Positions 1-7,163 of a DNA stretch of 24,467 nucleotides are shown in pieces (positions within the stretch are counted from its first letter, which is position 1; each line of letters starts with the position of its first letter). A program made the position numbers and the translations under genes. The notes beneath the pieces are model-generated. The model did not search any database and was not told where the DNA came from. It saw nothing but the letters and a program-made list of their open reading frames with translations. The DNA comes from NBML01 sp029939535 (GTDB lineage: Bacteria > Desulfobacterota > Desulfobacteria > Desulfobacterales > Desulfobacteraceae): positions 1 to 24,467 of the forward strand of contig JAOZST010000046.1 of the NCBI GenBank assembly GCA_029939535.1, given 5' to 3'.

Positions 1-27
1 TCATTTAATAACATTGCTGATTTATCA

Positions 28-54
28 GGATATTGAGCAGTATTCTCAATATTC
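28..54. repeat. 10-bp dyad upstream of the regulator gene
   Basis: GGATATTGAG (28-37) and CTCAATATTC (45-54) form a 10-bp stem with one G-T wobble around a 7-base loop. No T-run follows on either strand, so it does not look like an intrinsic terminator. It lies about 30 bases before the -35 box of the next gene and could be a second binding site or a remnant of an upstream structure outside the window. Confidence 0.4.
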
Positions 55-82
55 ATTCAAAAAAGGATGTCAAATCAGGCAC

Positions 83-111
83 TTGACTTAATGATCAAAT
101 TACATTATTAT
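83..111 (+). promoter_or_regulatory. sigma70-type promoter of the DeoR-like regulator
   Basis: TTGACT (83-88) and TATTAT (106-111) are separated by exactly 17 bases, each one mismatch from consensus. The spacer is the left arm of a perfect 17-bp inverted repeat, so a protein bound there would block RNA polymerase. The start codon at 155 lies about 44 bases after the -10 box. Confidence 0.65.
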
Positions 112-141
112 GTAATGCAATCATATGTAATTTGATCATTA
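89..141. promoter_or_regulatory. Operator-like perfect 17-bp inverted repeat
   Basis: TAATGATCAAATTACAT (89-105) is repeated in perfect inverse as ATGTAATTTGATCATTA (125-141) with a 19-base spacer. A third half-site, ATGTAAT (110-116), sits in between. The left arm fills the promoter spacer and the right arm ends just before the Shine-Dalgarno sequence. The position suggests autoregulation by the HTH protein encoded at 155. Binding is inferred; the repeat itself is directly visible. Confidence 0.6.
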
Positions 142-154
142 GGGAGCGGACTGG

Positions 155-688
155 ATGACTAACAAAGAAGAAAGATTGAAAACTATTGAACAGTTCATTG
201 GGCAGAAAAAGGTGCTATCTTTTGAGAAACTCGTGCAATCTATGAATGTTTCAGACATTACGGTTCGGCGAGATTTACGGGCGTTAAATTATATGACGAG
301 TTATACTCATCGCGGGCAGTTCATCACATTGCCCAAGATCCCCTGTTTTGACAACAACGGCATTTGGTTTTTCCATAAGATTGGCTTTTCTCAATACGGA
401 AACAGTCTTGAGTCTATCCTAAAACTGATCGACAAAGGTAAACAGGGGGTTTCCAGAGAGGAATTGGAGGACATTCTTAAAATTGGCATTTCCAAACAAA
501 TACAGATCCTGATCGGGCAAGAAAAGCTGAACCGGGTAAAATTAGGCAGCAAATATATATACCTCTCAGAAGAGGTGATGAAAAACAAAAAGAAAAAATA
601 CAGACTTATAGGTTCCCGTCAAACGGAAGATTATTTTGAAAAGGATGTACGGAAAAAGGATTTGATTTTGCTCCTAAATTATTGTTGA
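155..688 (+). CDS. DeoR-like winged-helix regulator, probably truncated at its C-terminus
   Basis: A 177-residue protein whose first 60 residues look like a DeoR-type winged helix: the helix pair around LVQSMNVSDITVRRDLRAL (residues 27-45) contains the recognition-helix pattern TVRRDL. The middle part (about residues 60-145) looks like a second wHTH segment rather than a DeoR sugar-binding domain. The start is supported by GGGAG eight bases upstream. As I recall, proteins of this shape recur in deltaproteobacterial genomes, often beside transposases, and run longer than this one; here the frame stops at a junction directly followed by chemotaxis-receptor sequence, so the 3' end is probably lost. 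A promoter with a perfect inverted repeat precedes it, suggesting it is still expressed and controls itself. The specific target is unknown. Confidence 0.6.
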   Translation: MTNKEERLKTIEQFIGQKKVLSFEKLVQSMNVSDITVRRDLRALNYMTSYTHRGQFITLPKIPCFDNNGIWFFHKIGFSQYGNSLESILKLIDKGKQGVSREELEDILKIGISKQIQILIGQEKLNRVKLGSKYIYLSEEVMKNKKKKYRLIGSRQTEDYFEKDVRKKDLILLLNYC

Positions 689-719
689 ACGACCCGTAAT
701 AATACAGGCGGTTGACGCA

Positions 720-1084
720 TTGAAGGATATTGCCCAGATTACATCCCTTCCTTCTGAAAATATTACCATGGTTGCATCAGCTACCAAAGAGATGACAGCT
801 ACCATCAATGAAATTGTACAAAACACCCAGAAAGCGAACGAAATTTCAGGACAGGCTGTGGACAAGGCCCTGGAGGCAAATTCTCAAATAGAAACCTTGA
901 TCATGCAGCTCAATCCATTGGCAGGGTTATAGAAACCATTACCGACATTTCAGAGCAAGTAAATCTTCTGGCTTTGAATGCTACCATTGAGGCAGCCAGA
1001 GCAGGAGAAGCAGGCAAGGGTTTTATTGACCTTAAAGCCATGACCGAAAGGGTTAATGCAATAATTGGAAGTTTTAAAGTGTGA
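720..1084 (+). pseudogene. Methyl-accepting chemotaxis protein remnant (signalling domain)
   Basis: Two overlapping frames together give part of an MCP cytoplasmic domain. The first (720-932) reads EMTATINEIVQNTQKANEIS, a typical methylation-helix sequence. Near 902 the frame slips by one base, and the second frame (about 903-1084) continues with GRVIETITDISEQVNLLALN and then ATIEAARAGEAGKGF, the highly conserved hairpin tip. Right after GKGF the sequence jumps to LKAMTERVNAIIGSFKV and a stop, which resembles the extreme C-terminus of MCPs, so the returning helix appears deleted. N-terminal sensor, membrane segments and HAMP are missing. It is thus broken three ways: 5' truncation, a one-base frameshift and an internal deletion. 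The 5' boundary abuts the truncated regulator. Confidence 0.85.
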
Positions 1085-1100
1085 GTTTAATTTAAATAAA

Positions 1101-1139
1101 AAAAAAGGTTTTCAACAATAATAGTTGGAAGCCTTTTTT
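1101..1139 (+). terminator. Intrinsic terminator after the MCP remnant
   Basis: A 16-base left arm (1101-1116, AAAAAAGGTTTTCAAC) pairs with GTTGGAAGCCTTTTTT (1124-1139), with two G-T wobbles and a 7-base loop, ending in a run of T. The stem is A/T-flanked on both sides, so it could also work on the minus strand for the small ORF and nim gene reading towards it. Confidence 0.75.
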
Positions 1140-1199
1140 GCCTTTGGGATTTCCTAGGGTTAAAAACAAACATACCATAAGCGCTCACTATCAATTTTT

Positions 1200-1349
1200 T
1201 CAGCCTTTTTTGTTATTTTCCTTTTGTTTTTTTTCTGTCTCTACTCTCAAGTTTTCAATTATCCACCTGTTATTCTCTCTTAATTCGCTGATTGTGGGTT
1301 TTTTTATTTCATATAGGACATCTTCCATTTGCTCCATTAGTTTCAACAT
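1200..1349 (-). CDS. Possible small coiled-coil ORF or gene fragment
   Basis: On the minus strand a frame open from about 1420 encodes, from the ATG at 1349, 49 residues beginning MLKLMEQMEDVLYEIKKP and ending in a Lys/Glu-rich tail. Heptad-like spacing of hydrophobic residues (L, M, V, I, L) and many charged residues suggest a coiled coil. The sequence looks protein-like rather than like a random AT-rich frame. The Shine-Dalgarno match is weak (GACAGG directly before the ATG), and the frame extends upstream without a conventional start, so this may be the 3' end of a lost gene. No family recognised. The surrounding 1140-1426 stretch has no other convincing content. Confidence 0.3.
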   Translation of the reverse strand: MLKLMEQMEDVLYEIKKPTISELRENNRWIIENLRVETEKKQKENNKKG

Positions 1350-1426
1350 CCTGTCAAGTTTTTCAAAGGCAGGTGTATCTCTGATCCTGCCTTTGTTAAT
1401 GCTATTTTTATATAAAAATTATTTAT

Positions 1427-1897
1427 TTAATCCTTCGCAGGTGCTTTCTTGGCGCTTATATGTTGAACTTCTATTTTGATTAATTTTGTTACCTTGTCCA
1501 TTTTTTCGATATATTTTTTTCCTTCTTCGATATACTCGGGAGAATATTTTTCCAGTATCCATAAAAATCCATTATAGCGTTCTTCCCCATGTACTTCTGA
1601 TGCAATACCAAATGCCACAGTGCTGATAAACTCTGTAGAAAATTCCGAAGGAAGAATCTTTGTTTCTCCTACTACACAAAACGACACCTTTGAATTACTT
1701 TCTAAGTTGTCAAGTTTATGCCCAATCAATGCACAGTGAAAGTATATGGTATTATTTTTATACACATAGTTCAGAGGGACACCGTAAGGCTGGCAATCTG
1801 CTCCGACAGTCGATAAGATGCCGTATTCTCCTTTGTTGAGTAACCCCATGGCTTCTTCAATGCTGATCTGCTTATCTTTTCTCCGTAACTCTTTCAT
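1427..1897 (-). CDS. NimA-like pyridoxamine 5'-phosphate oxidase-family flavoprotein
   Basis: A 156-residue cytoplasmic protein of the PNPOx-like split-barrel fold, NimA branch. Recognition rests on the N-terminal strand pattern GILSTVGADCQPYGVPLNYV, the following strand with HCALIGHKLDNL (FMN-phosphate region in this branch) and VSFCVVGE. Family members bind FMN or heme, and some reduce nitroimidazoles; the substrate here is unknown. An ATG eight codons further upstream also exists, but GGAG lies exactly seven bases before the ATG at 1897, so I take that as the start. It is divergent from the stub of a MocR regulator, with an inverted repeat between them, a pairing often seen for PNPOx-like genes. 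The surroundings are AT-rich and disturbed, so horizontal arrival is plausible. Confidence 0.85.
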   Translation of the reverse strand: MKELRRKDKQISIEEAMGLLNKGEYGILSTVGADCQPYGVPLNYVYKNNTIYFHCALIGHKLDNLESNSKVSFCVVGETKILPSEFSTEFISTVAFGIASEVHGEERYNGFLWILEKYSPEYIEEGKKYIEKMDKVTKLIKIEVQHISAKKAPAKD

Positions 1898-1960
1898 GGT
1901 AATGCTCCTTTGTTCATTCATTTATAAAGATAATAATTTTGTGTTGTAATATCATATAAA

Positions 1961-2003
1961 TGTATCCATGTTAAGATTCAGTTTGGTGTTTTTTATGGAT
2001 ACA
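1961..2003. promoter_or_regulatory. Operator-like inverted repeat between nim-like gene and MocR stub
   Basis: TGTATCCAT (1961-1969) and ATGGATACA (1995-2003) are perfect inverse copies with centres 34 bases apart, about three helical turns. MocR/PdxR-type regulators bind separated repeats of this kind between themselves and their target gene. The regulator is now reduced to a stub, so the site may be orphaned. Confidence 0.5.
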
Positions 2004-2058
2004 ATTTTCGATTTTATTTAACGGATTTTGTACTGGATCTCAGGAGGAACAAGGACGA

Positions 2059-2136
2059 ATGATAATTTTGAACACCAACGGGAAAACTCCCCTTTACCAA
2101 CAACTTTATGAGCAAATAAAATAAAAAATTATTTTT
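2059..2136 (+). pseudogene. 5' stub of a MocR (GntR/aminotransferase-type) regulator
   Basis: The start MIILNTNGKTPLYQQLYEQIK followed by TAA (2122-2124) matches the first residues of MocR/PdxR-type GntR regulators, whose N-terminus reads like L(D/N)xNxKxPLYxQLYEQIKE. The stop replaces the codon where Glu is usual (GAA to TAA), and the next codons read KII, again as in the family; after that similarity vanishes. AGGAGG (2042-2047) and a good start show this was a translated gene. Nothing remains of the HTH or the PLP aminotransferase-like domain before the neighbouring gene on the other strand. The rest of the 1898-2251 interval holds only the inverted repeat and the 3' repeat element listed separately. 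Confidence 0.6.
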
Positions 2137-2206
2137 TCACAAAGCAACAAAACCTCAAAGGGGGAAATAAGAAAAAAAATTGTGTCCTTTGCGGCTTTTA
2201 AACAGT

Positions 2207-2260
2207 AGCTGTTGGCTAAAGCCTAATGGCTAAATGCAAATTCTTATACTATTAAAACAA
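2207..2260 (-). repeat. 3'-end repeat element, copy A
   Basis: Read on the minus strand, this follows the stop codon of the exported-protein gene (and overlaps its last codons) and contains GAATTTGCATTTAGCCATTA then GGCTTTAGCCAACAGCT. Copy D at 21491-21546 matches it over about 55 bases in the same orientation relative to its upstream gene, differing by a few substitutions and a two-base insertion. AGCC-ATTA-GGCT inside it can pair as a small hairpin. Confidence 0.7.
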
Positions 2261-2893
2261 GTATTTCCAGATTTTCCATCCAGGTGACTCTTCTCTTTGC
2301 CATCCACTGGGTACGTTCATCATATGTTCTGGGTTTTTCCGTTTTAATTCGTTGATATGGGCCTGTTTTTCCTGTTCCATTTTTTCATAGGTCACAGTGG
2401 CACGATTAAAGACTTTTTTGTTAATGCTGGCCGCAATTCGGTCCACCTTTTCTATGAGGTCATCGCTTCTCTTGGATTGCTCAAAAAAAGTCATAAATTG
2501 TTTGTTCTTGATATCAAGAACCCGGGCATCAATACTGAAAGACCCTGCAAGTTCTGTGATACTGCCTGATAAAATAAAATCGCTGTTTGTCTGGGTAACA
2601 ATTTCATGGATCAATTTGTTTTTTTTAAAATTATCAGTCTTTGACAAGAGGACTTCCATGTTTTTTTTGGGTACCACCACTACATTGCCCGGCCAGGAAA
2701 GCCGGGAGTAAAGCATATAAACTATGCCGTTCTGAATATGAGAAAGATCGTCAACCGAATTTATGGCAAAGGGAATTACAGCTATTGTTTTGATGTTTTC
2801 CGCTCTGGCAGTAGTCTGAGCTGGATTGCTGCAAATCAGCCCGAGAATTATTGCTGCCCAGAAAAAACGATTGAACAAAAGTGCTGGTTTCAA
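2252..2893 (-). CDS. Exported TolB-N/CsgG-like small protein
   Basis: A 213-residue protein with a signal peptide (basic start, hydrophobic stretch to about residue 27, likely cleavage after ARA). The mature part begins IKTIAVIPFAINSVDDLSHI, an alpha/beta start typical of the TolB N-terminal/CsgG/FlgO group of envelope proteins, followed by NSDFILSGSITELAGSFSID, the matching 'G.it' strand. The C-terminal 50 residues are charged and end in Trp-rich GWKIWKYLF. As I recall, deltaproteobacterial relatives often continue into an FG-GAP propeller, absent here. Start is TTG, chosen because GGAG sits seven bases upstream. It follows gatB by 13 bases and is probably co-transcribed. Likely periplasmic; precise role unknown. 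Confidence 0.65.
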   Translation of the reverse strand: MKPALLFNRFFWAAIILGLICSNPAQTTARAENIKTIAVIPFAINSVDDLSHIQNGIVYMLYSRLSWPGNVVVVPKKNMEVLLSKTDNFKKNKLIHEIVTQTNSDFILSGSITELAGSFSIDARVLDIKNKQFMTFFEQSKRSDDLIEKVDRIAASINKKVFNRATVTYEKMEQEKQAHINELKRKNPEHMMNVPSGWQREESPGWKIWKYLF

Positions 2894-2906
2894 AAGATAA
2901 CTCCAA

Positions 2907-4334
2907 TTAAAGTTTTGATTTAAGCAATGGGGTAACTATTTTGGGATCTGCTTTGCCCCGGGTTCTTTTCATGATCTGGCCCATGAAAAAACTGAACAGA
3001 TTAGTTTTTCCACCTCGATAGGCAGTTACTTCGTCAGGATTATCCTGAATTAGTTCATCCACCATCTCTTCAAGTTTTGTCTTGTCAGAAACCTGTTCCA
3101 GGCCTTTTTCTTTGACAATGTCGGCAGGATCATTCCCAGATACAATCATTGATTCAAATACAGTCTTGGCTCCATTGGCGTTAATGGTTCCTTTTTCAAG
3201 GAGCTTCAAAAGATTTGAAAAAGCCATGGCAGATACGGGTGACTGAGAAATGCCGAGTCCTCTGGAATTCAGCATGCCCATGAGGATGGTCATGGTCCAG
3301 TTGGCAGCCTGTTTGATATCTTTGAGACCTGATATTGTTTTTTCAAAATAATCAGCCAGATCAATATTGGCGGTAAGCACCCCAGCATCATAGGCAGACA
3401 ATTGGAATTGCTTAATAAAGCGGGCCTTTTTTGCCGTTGGTAACTCTGGCATTTTTTCTGCTACGGACTGGATCCATTGCTGGTCCACAATCAATGGGAC
3501 AAGATCAGGATCTGGAAAATACCGGTAATCGTGAGCTTCCTCCTTGCCGCGCATGGAAGCTGTTTTGTTTCTGCCGGGATCCCAGAGCCGGGTTTCCTGG
3601 ATGACAGTGTTCCCCTCTTCAAGGACATATGCCTGACGCTCTATTTCATAGTTGATTGCTTTTTCAACATTTTTAAAGGAGTTGAGGTTTTTCAGCTCAG
3701 CCCGGATTCCGAATTCCTCTTGACCCACAGGGCGAAGGGAAATATTGGCATCGCACCTGAAACTTCCTTCTTCCATATTGCCGTCACAGACATCAATATA
3801 TTTCAGAATAGCATGGAGTTTTCTCAGATATGCGCCAGCCTCTTTTGCAGATCGGATATCAGGTTCACTGACGATTTCTATGAGGGGTACGCCAGTGCGG
3901 TTCAAGTCAACATAGCTTTTGGCCCGTACAGGGTCATGGATGAGTTTGCCTGCATCTTCTTCCATGTGAATTCTGGTAATACCGATGGTTTTAAGGCCAG
4001 TTTCCTGGGTTTCTATGTCAAGGTGGCCATGTTCGGCAATGGGAAATTCATATTGGGATATCTGATAGCCCTTGGGCAGGTCTGGATAAAAATAATTTTT
4101 GCGATCAAATCGGCTTTCCCTTGCAATCTTGCATTCAGTGGCAAGGGCTGCTTTTATGGCAAAGGTCACTGCCTGTTTATTGAGCACAGGCAGCATGCCT
4201 GGCATTCCAGTGCATACAGGACAGGTATTCGTGTTGGGCGATTTCCCAAATTCAGTGGAGCAGCCGCAGAAAATTTTTGTTTTTGTTTTTAATTGGGCAT
4301 GTACTTCAAGACCAATGACAGGTTCAAACTGCAT
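2907..4334 (-). CDS. gatB: Aspartyl/glutamyl-tRNA(Asn/Gln) amidotransferase subunit B
   Basis: At 475 residues this is full length for GatB. The N-terminus FEPVIGLEVHAQLKTKTKIF and the zinc-type cysteines CGC (about residues 23-25) and CPVC (38-41) mark the kinase-like core; RFDRKNYFYPDLPKGYQISQ and NRTGVPLIEIVSEPDI are family signatures, and the C-terminal part is the helical/YqeY tRNA-binding tail ending in VTPLLKSKL. GatB phosphorylates misacylated Glu-tRNA(Gln) or Asp-tRNA(Asn), which GatA-derived ammonia then amidates. gatA and gatC are not in the window, so the subunits are encoded apart. AGGA precedes the ATG by ten bases. With gltX nearby, this fits an indirect Gln-tRNA (and/or Asn-tRNA) route; which one cannot be told here. 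Confidence 0.97.
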   Translation of the reverse strand: MQFEPVIGLEVHAQLKTKTKIFCGCSTEFGKSPNTNTCPVCTGMPGMLPVLNKQAVTFAIKAALATECKIARESRFDRKNYFYPDLPKGYQISQYEFPIAEHGHLDIETQETGLKTIGITRIHMEEDAGKLIHDPVRAKSYVDLNRTGVPLIEIVSEPDIRSAKEAGAYLRKLHAILKYIDVCDGNMEEGSFRCDANISLRPVGQEEFGIRAELKNLNSFKNVEKAINYEIERQAYVLEEGNTVIQETRLWDPGRNKTASMRGKEEAHDYRYFPDPDLVPLIVDQQWIQSVAEKMPELPTAKKARFIKQFQLSAYDAGVLTANIDLADYFEKTISGLKDIKQAANWTMTILMGMLNSRGLGISQSPVSAMAFSNLLKLLEKGTINANGAKTVFESMIVSGNDPADIVKEKGLEQVSDKTKLEEMVDELIQDNPDEVTAYRGGKTNLFSFFMGQIMKRTRGKADPKIVTPLLKSKL

Positions 4335-4589
4335 AAATATATATTCCTATGGTTTTTGTTCACAATGTTCAACAATAGCCTTTCCTTATAACCCTGGGGA
4401 GTTTTTTTGGCAATGATTTTTTAAGGAGATATCTTTAATAAGGAATGAAAAATGATTTGCAAACATGCTGGGATTATTATATTTACTTGCAAAAACTAGG
4501 ATGAATGTTAACAAAAAAAACTGGCTGGATCAAAGGGACTGTTTTTATTCTGTCAAGCATAAATCTTTAGATAAAAAGGATGATAGTGG

Positions 4590-4781
4590 ATGAAATTTTT
4601 TTTCTGTGTCATGGGTATGGTCATGATTGTTGAGGGCCTTCCCTATTTTGTTTTTCCGGATAAAATGAAGGAAATGGTTCAAATGGTGATTGGCCTTGAT
4701 GATACTAAACTCAGGCGATTTGGTTTCTTCCTGATGCTGGCCGGCCTGGGAGTCGTTTCCCTGGCCATGAAAGGAAATTAA
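4590..4781 (+). CDS. DUF2065 small inner-membrane protein
   Basis: A 63-residue protein with two membrane segments: residues 2-22 (FFFCVMGMVMIVEGLPYFVF) and 43-60 (RFGFFLMLAGLGVVSLAM), joined by an amphipathic loop. The pattern VEGLPYFxFPDKMKEM...LRRFGF is the hallmark of DUF2065 (E. coli YjeT type). Function unknown. AAGGA lies nine bases upstream of the ATG, and its stop overlaps the queA start as TAATG, so queA is translationally coupled to it. The divergent gap to gatB (4335-4589) shows no gene and no promoter I would defend. Confidence 0.85.
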   Translation: MKFFFCVMGMVMIVEGLPYFVFPDKMKEMVQMVIGLDDTKLRRFGFFLMLAGLGVVSLAMKGN

Positions 4782-5845
4782 TGTATAAATTATCTGACTA
4801 TGACTATGAACTGCCGGAAAGACATATTGCCCAGGTTCCCTGCAATGACAGGAGTGGATCAAAATTATTGCACATTCACCGGGAAAAAAATGTATTCAGT
4901 CATCATTTATTCAGGAATCTGACGGAACTTCTTACTCCCGGGGATCTGCTGGTGGTTAATAATACCAGGGTAATTCCAGCACGGCTGCTGGGGAAAAAAT
5001 CCACAGGCGGCAGGGTGGAAGTGCTGGTTATTGATTACAGCAGGGGTATGCAGAAACTTGAAGAAACTGGTTTTTTTCAATGCGATTGTTTGATCAAGGC
5101 ATCTAAAAGTCCTAAACAGGGAGCAATCCTTGATTTAGGGAATAATATAAATGCTGAGGTTGTACAGGTAAAGGACTATATCACGGAAGTCCGATTCCAA
5201 GGTGGCAGCAAATTTGTTGATTTTTTAAAAAACTCAGGCCAGATCCCTTTGCCTCCTTATATAAAACGGGCAGAGGATATGAATCTTGCTGAAAAAGACA
5301 GGGAAACCTACCAGACCGTTTATGCCGCAGAGGAAGGAGCCGTGGCAGCACCCACGGCAGGGCTTCATTTTACAGAATCATTGATGTCGGACCTTGGGGC
5401 AAAGGGCGTTGAGTTCGCAAATATAACCCTTCACGTGGGGTATGGTACTTTTGTTCCGGTTCGGGTGGAAGACATACGAGAGCACCAGATCCATTCAGAA
5501 TTTTTTTCGATGTCCCAGGAGGCTGCCCAAAAAATCAACCAGGCAAAAAAGGAAAACAGACGGGTGATTGCCGTGGGTACTACATCTGTCAGAACCCTGG
5601 AGTTTCTGGCAGAAGAAAACGGGTGTGTAACGCATGGCACTGGAACTTGTGATTTGTTTATCTATCCGGGATATGCCTTTAAGTGTGTGGATGCCATGAT
5701 CACCAATTTCCATCTTCCCCAGTCCACCCTGCTCATGCTGGTTTCTGCCTTTTATGAGCGGGCAAAAATGCTTGAGGCCTATGAAACTGCAATAAAAGAG
5801 GATTATCGATTTTTCAGCTATGGCGATGCCATGCTCATTGAATAA
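4781..5845 (+). CDS. queA: S-adenosylmethionine:tRNA ribosyltransferase-isomerase
   Basis: QueA transfers and rearranges the ribose of SAM onto the 7-aminomethyl-7-deazaguanine base in tRNA anticodons to give epoxyqueuosine. The 354 residues are full length: YDYELPERHIAQVP at the start, NNTRVIPARLLGKKSTGGRVEVL (about 56-78), TVYAAEEGAVAAPTAGLHFT (about 181-200), the HVGYGTFVPVRVEDI block, and TNFHLPQSTLLMLVSAF near the C-terminus are all family signatures. Start overlaps the DUF2065 stop by one base with AAGGA just upstream. It is followed, beyond an assembly gap, by tgt, which acts before it in the pathway; the pair is a common operon. Confidence 0.97.
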   Translation: MYKLSDYDYELPERHIAQVPCNDRSGSKLLHIHREKNVFSHHLFRNLTELLTPGDLLVVNNTRVIPARLLGKKSTGGRVEVLVIDYSRGMQKLEETGFFQCDCLIKASKSPKQGAILDLGNNINAEVVQVKDYITEVRFQGGSKFVDFLKNSGQIPLPPYIKRAEDMNLAEKDRETYQTVYAAEEGAVAAPTAGLHFTESLMSDLGAKGVEFANITLHVGYGTFVPVRVEDIREHQIHSEFFSMSQEAAQKINQAKKENRRVIAVGTTSVRTLEFLAEENGCVTHGTGTCDLFIYPGYAFKCVDAMITNFHLPQSTLLMLVSAFYERAKMLEAYETAIKEDYRFFSYGDAMLIE

Positions 5846-5854
5846 AAAAAGAGG

Positions 5855-5954
5855 NNNNNNNNNNNNNNNNNNNNNNNNNNNNNNNNNNNNNNNNNNNNNN
5901 NNNNNNNNNNNNNNNNNNNNNNNNNNNNNNNNNNNNNNNNNNNNNNNNNNNNNN
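5855..5954. other. Assembly gap, 100 N, between queA and tgt
   Basis: Exactly 100 N, a conventional placeholder. Both flanks carry AAAAAGAGG, and the right flank continues with A-rich near-repeats (ATAAAAAATAGAG, AGTAAAAAATTC, AATAAAAAATCG). The true sequence is probably a short A-rich tandem repeat rather than a missing gene. Confidence 0.8.
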
Positions 5955-6028
5955 AAAAAGAGGATAAAAAATAGAGTAAAAAATTCAATAAAAAATCGAA
6001 TAAGACAAATAAGAAAGACAAGGAAATC

Positions 6029-7159
6029 ATGCTGGAATTTGAATTATTAAAGGAATCAGGGGAAACGTCAGACACAAACACTTCCCGGGCCCGGCTGGGA
6101 CAAGTGAAAACAGACCATGGCACTATCCAGACCCCCATATTCATGCCTGTGGGCACTGTAGGTTCGGTAAAGGCCATCTCCAAAGAAGACCTGGATCATT
6201 GCGGAGCCCAGATTATTCTGGGCAATACCTATCATTTATATTTAAGGCCGGGAACGGAGGTTATCGGGCATCTGGGTGGTCTCCATGATTTTGTTGCCTG
6301 GGACAAGCCCATGCTGACTGATTCCGGGGGGTTTCAATTTTTTTCATTGGCCAAACTGGCAAAATTCACAGATGAGGGGGTGAATTTTCAGTCCCATATT
6401 GATGGGTCACGGCATTTTTTTTCACCTGAAAGCGCAGTGGAGATTCAGATGGTCCTGGGATCGGATATCATGATGTCCCTGGACTGGTGCCTGGGGCATC
6501 CAGCCAATGAAAAACAGACCATGGAAGCCTTGACCAAAACTACTAACTGGGCCAGAAGAGGCTATGACTTCTGGAAGGAAAAAGGGGGGCAGAACAACCT
6601 TTTCGGTATTATCCAGGGTGGGATGTTTAAACATCTTAGAACCTTGTCCGCCCAACAGCTGACTGAAATTGATTTCCCGGGATTTGCCATTGGAGGACTT
6701 TCCGTGGGTGAACCCACAGAATTAATGTATGAAATGGCTGATTATACCCTGCCCCTTCTGCCCAAAAACAAACCCCGGTATATCATGGGGGTGGGGACTC
6801 CGGAGAATCTGGTGGAGCTCGTGGATATGGGTTGCGACATGTTTGACTGTGTGATGCCTTCCCGCAATGCCAGAAACGGCCAGCTGTTCACGTCCAGGGG
6901 GACCATTAATATTTATAATGCAAAGTTCAGGCTGGATAAAGATCCCATTGATGAGACCTGCCATTGTTATACCTGTCAGAATTATTCAAGGGCTTATCTC
7001 AGGCATCTCTATAAATCCAGGGAGCTTCTTGCCTATAGGCTGAATACCATTCATAATTTATACTATTACCTTGACCTCATGGCAAAAATCCGTCATGCAA
7101 TTAAGGAGGATCAATTTCTGGAATTTAAAAAAGAATTTTATTCTAAAAGGATATCTTAG
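6029..7159 (+). CDS. tgt: tRNA-guanine(34) transglycosylase
   Basis: Tgt exchanges guanine-34 of tRNAs with GUN anticodons for preQ1. The 376-residue protein has all landmarks: DSGGFQ with Asp98 (general base), the nucleophile Asp272 in FDCVMPSRNARNG, and the zinc site Cys310-x-Cys312-xx-Cys315 with His341, spaced as in the Zymomonas enzyme. The ATG is preceded by AAGGAA. The N-terminal 20 residues (KESGETSDTNTSRARLG) contain a small extra loop compared with what I recall as typical. It lies in one orientation with queA and ends four bases before hypA, so both are likely on one transcript. Confidence 0.97.
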   Translation: MLEFELLKESGETSDTNTSRARLGQVKTDHGTIQTPIFMPVGTVGSVKAISKEDLDHCGAQIILGNTYHLYLRPGTEVIGHLGGLHDFVAWDKPMLTDSGGFQFFSLAKLAKFTDEGVNFQSHIDGSRHFFSPESAVEIQMVLGSDIMMSLDWCLGHPANEKQTMEALTKTTNWARRGYDFWKEKGGQNNLFGIIQGGMFKHLRTLSAQQLTEIDFPGFAIGGLSVGEPTELMYEMADYTLPLLPKNKPRYIMGVGTPENLVELVDMGCDMFDCVMPSRNARNGQLFTSRGTINIYNAKFRLDKDPIDETCHCYTCQNYSRAYLRHLYKSRELLAYRLNTIHNLYYYLDLMAKIRHAIKEDQFLEFKKEFYSKRIS

Positions 7160-7163
7160 ATTT

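Noticed and set aside
1138..1479. 113-codon hydrophobic plus-strand frame as a membrane protein
   Set aside because: Phe/Leu/Ser richness arises from the A-rich opposite strand, which carries the more protein-like coiled-coil frame and the end of the nim-like gene; no Shine-Dalgarno.
3477..4292. Long plus-strand frame inside gatB
   Set aside because: Antisense shadow of a fully conserved gatB; no family resemblance.
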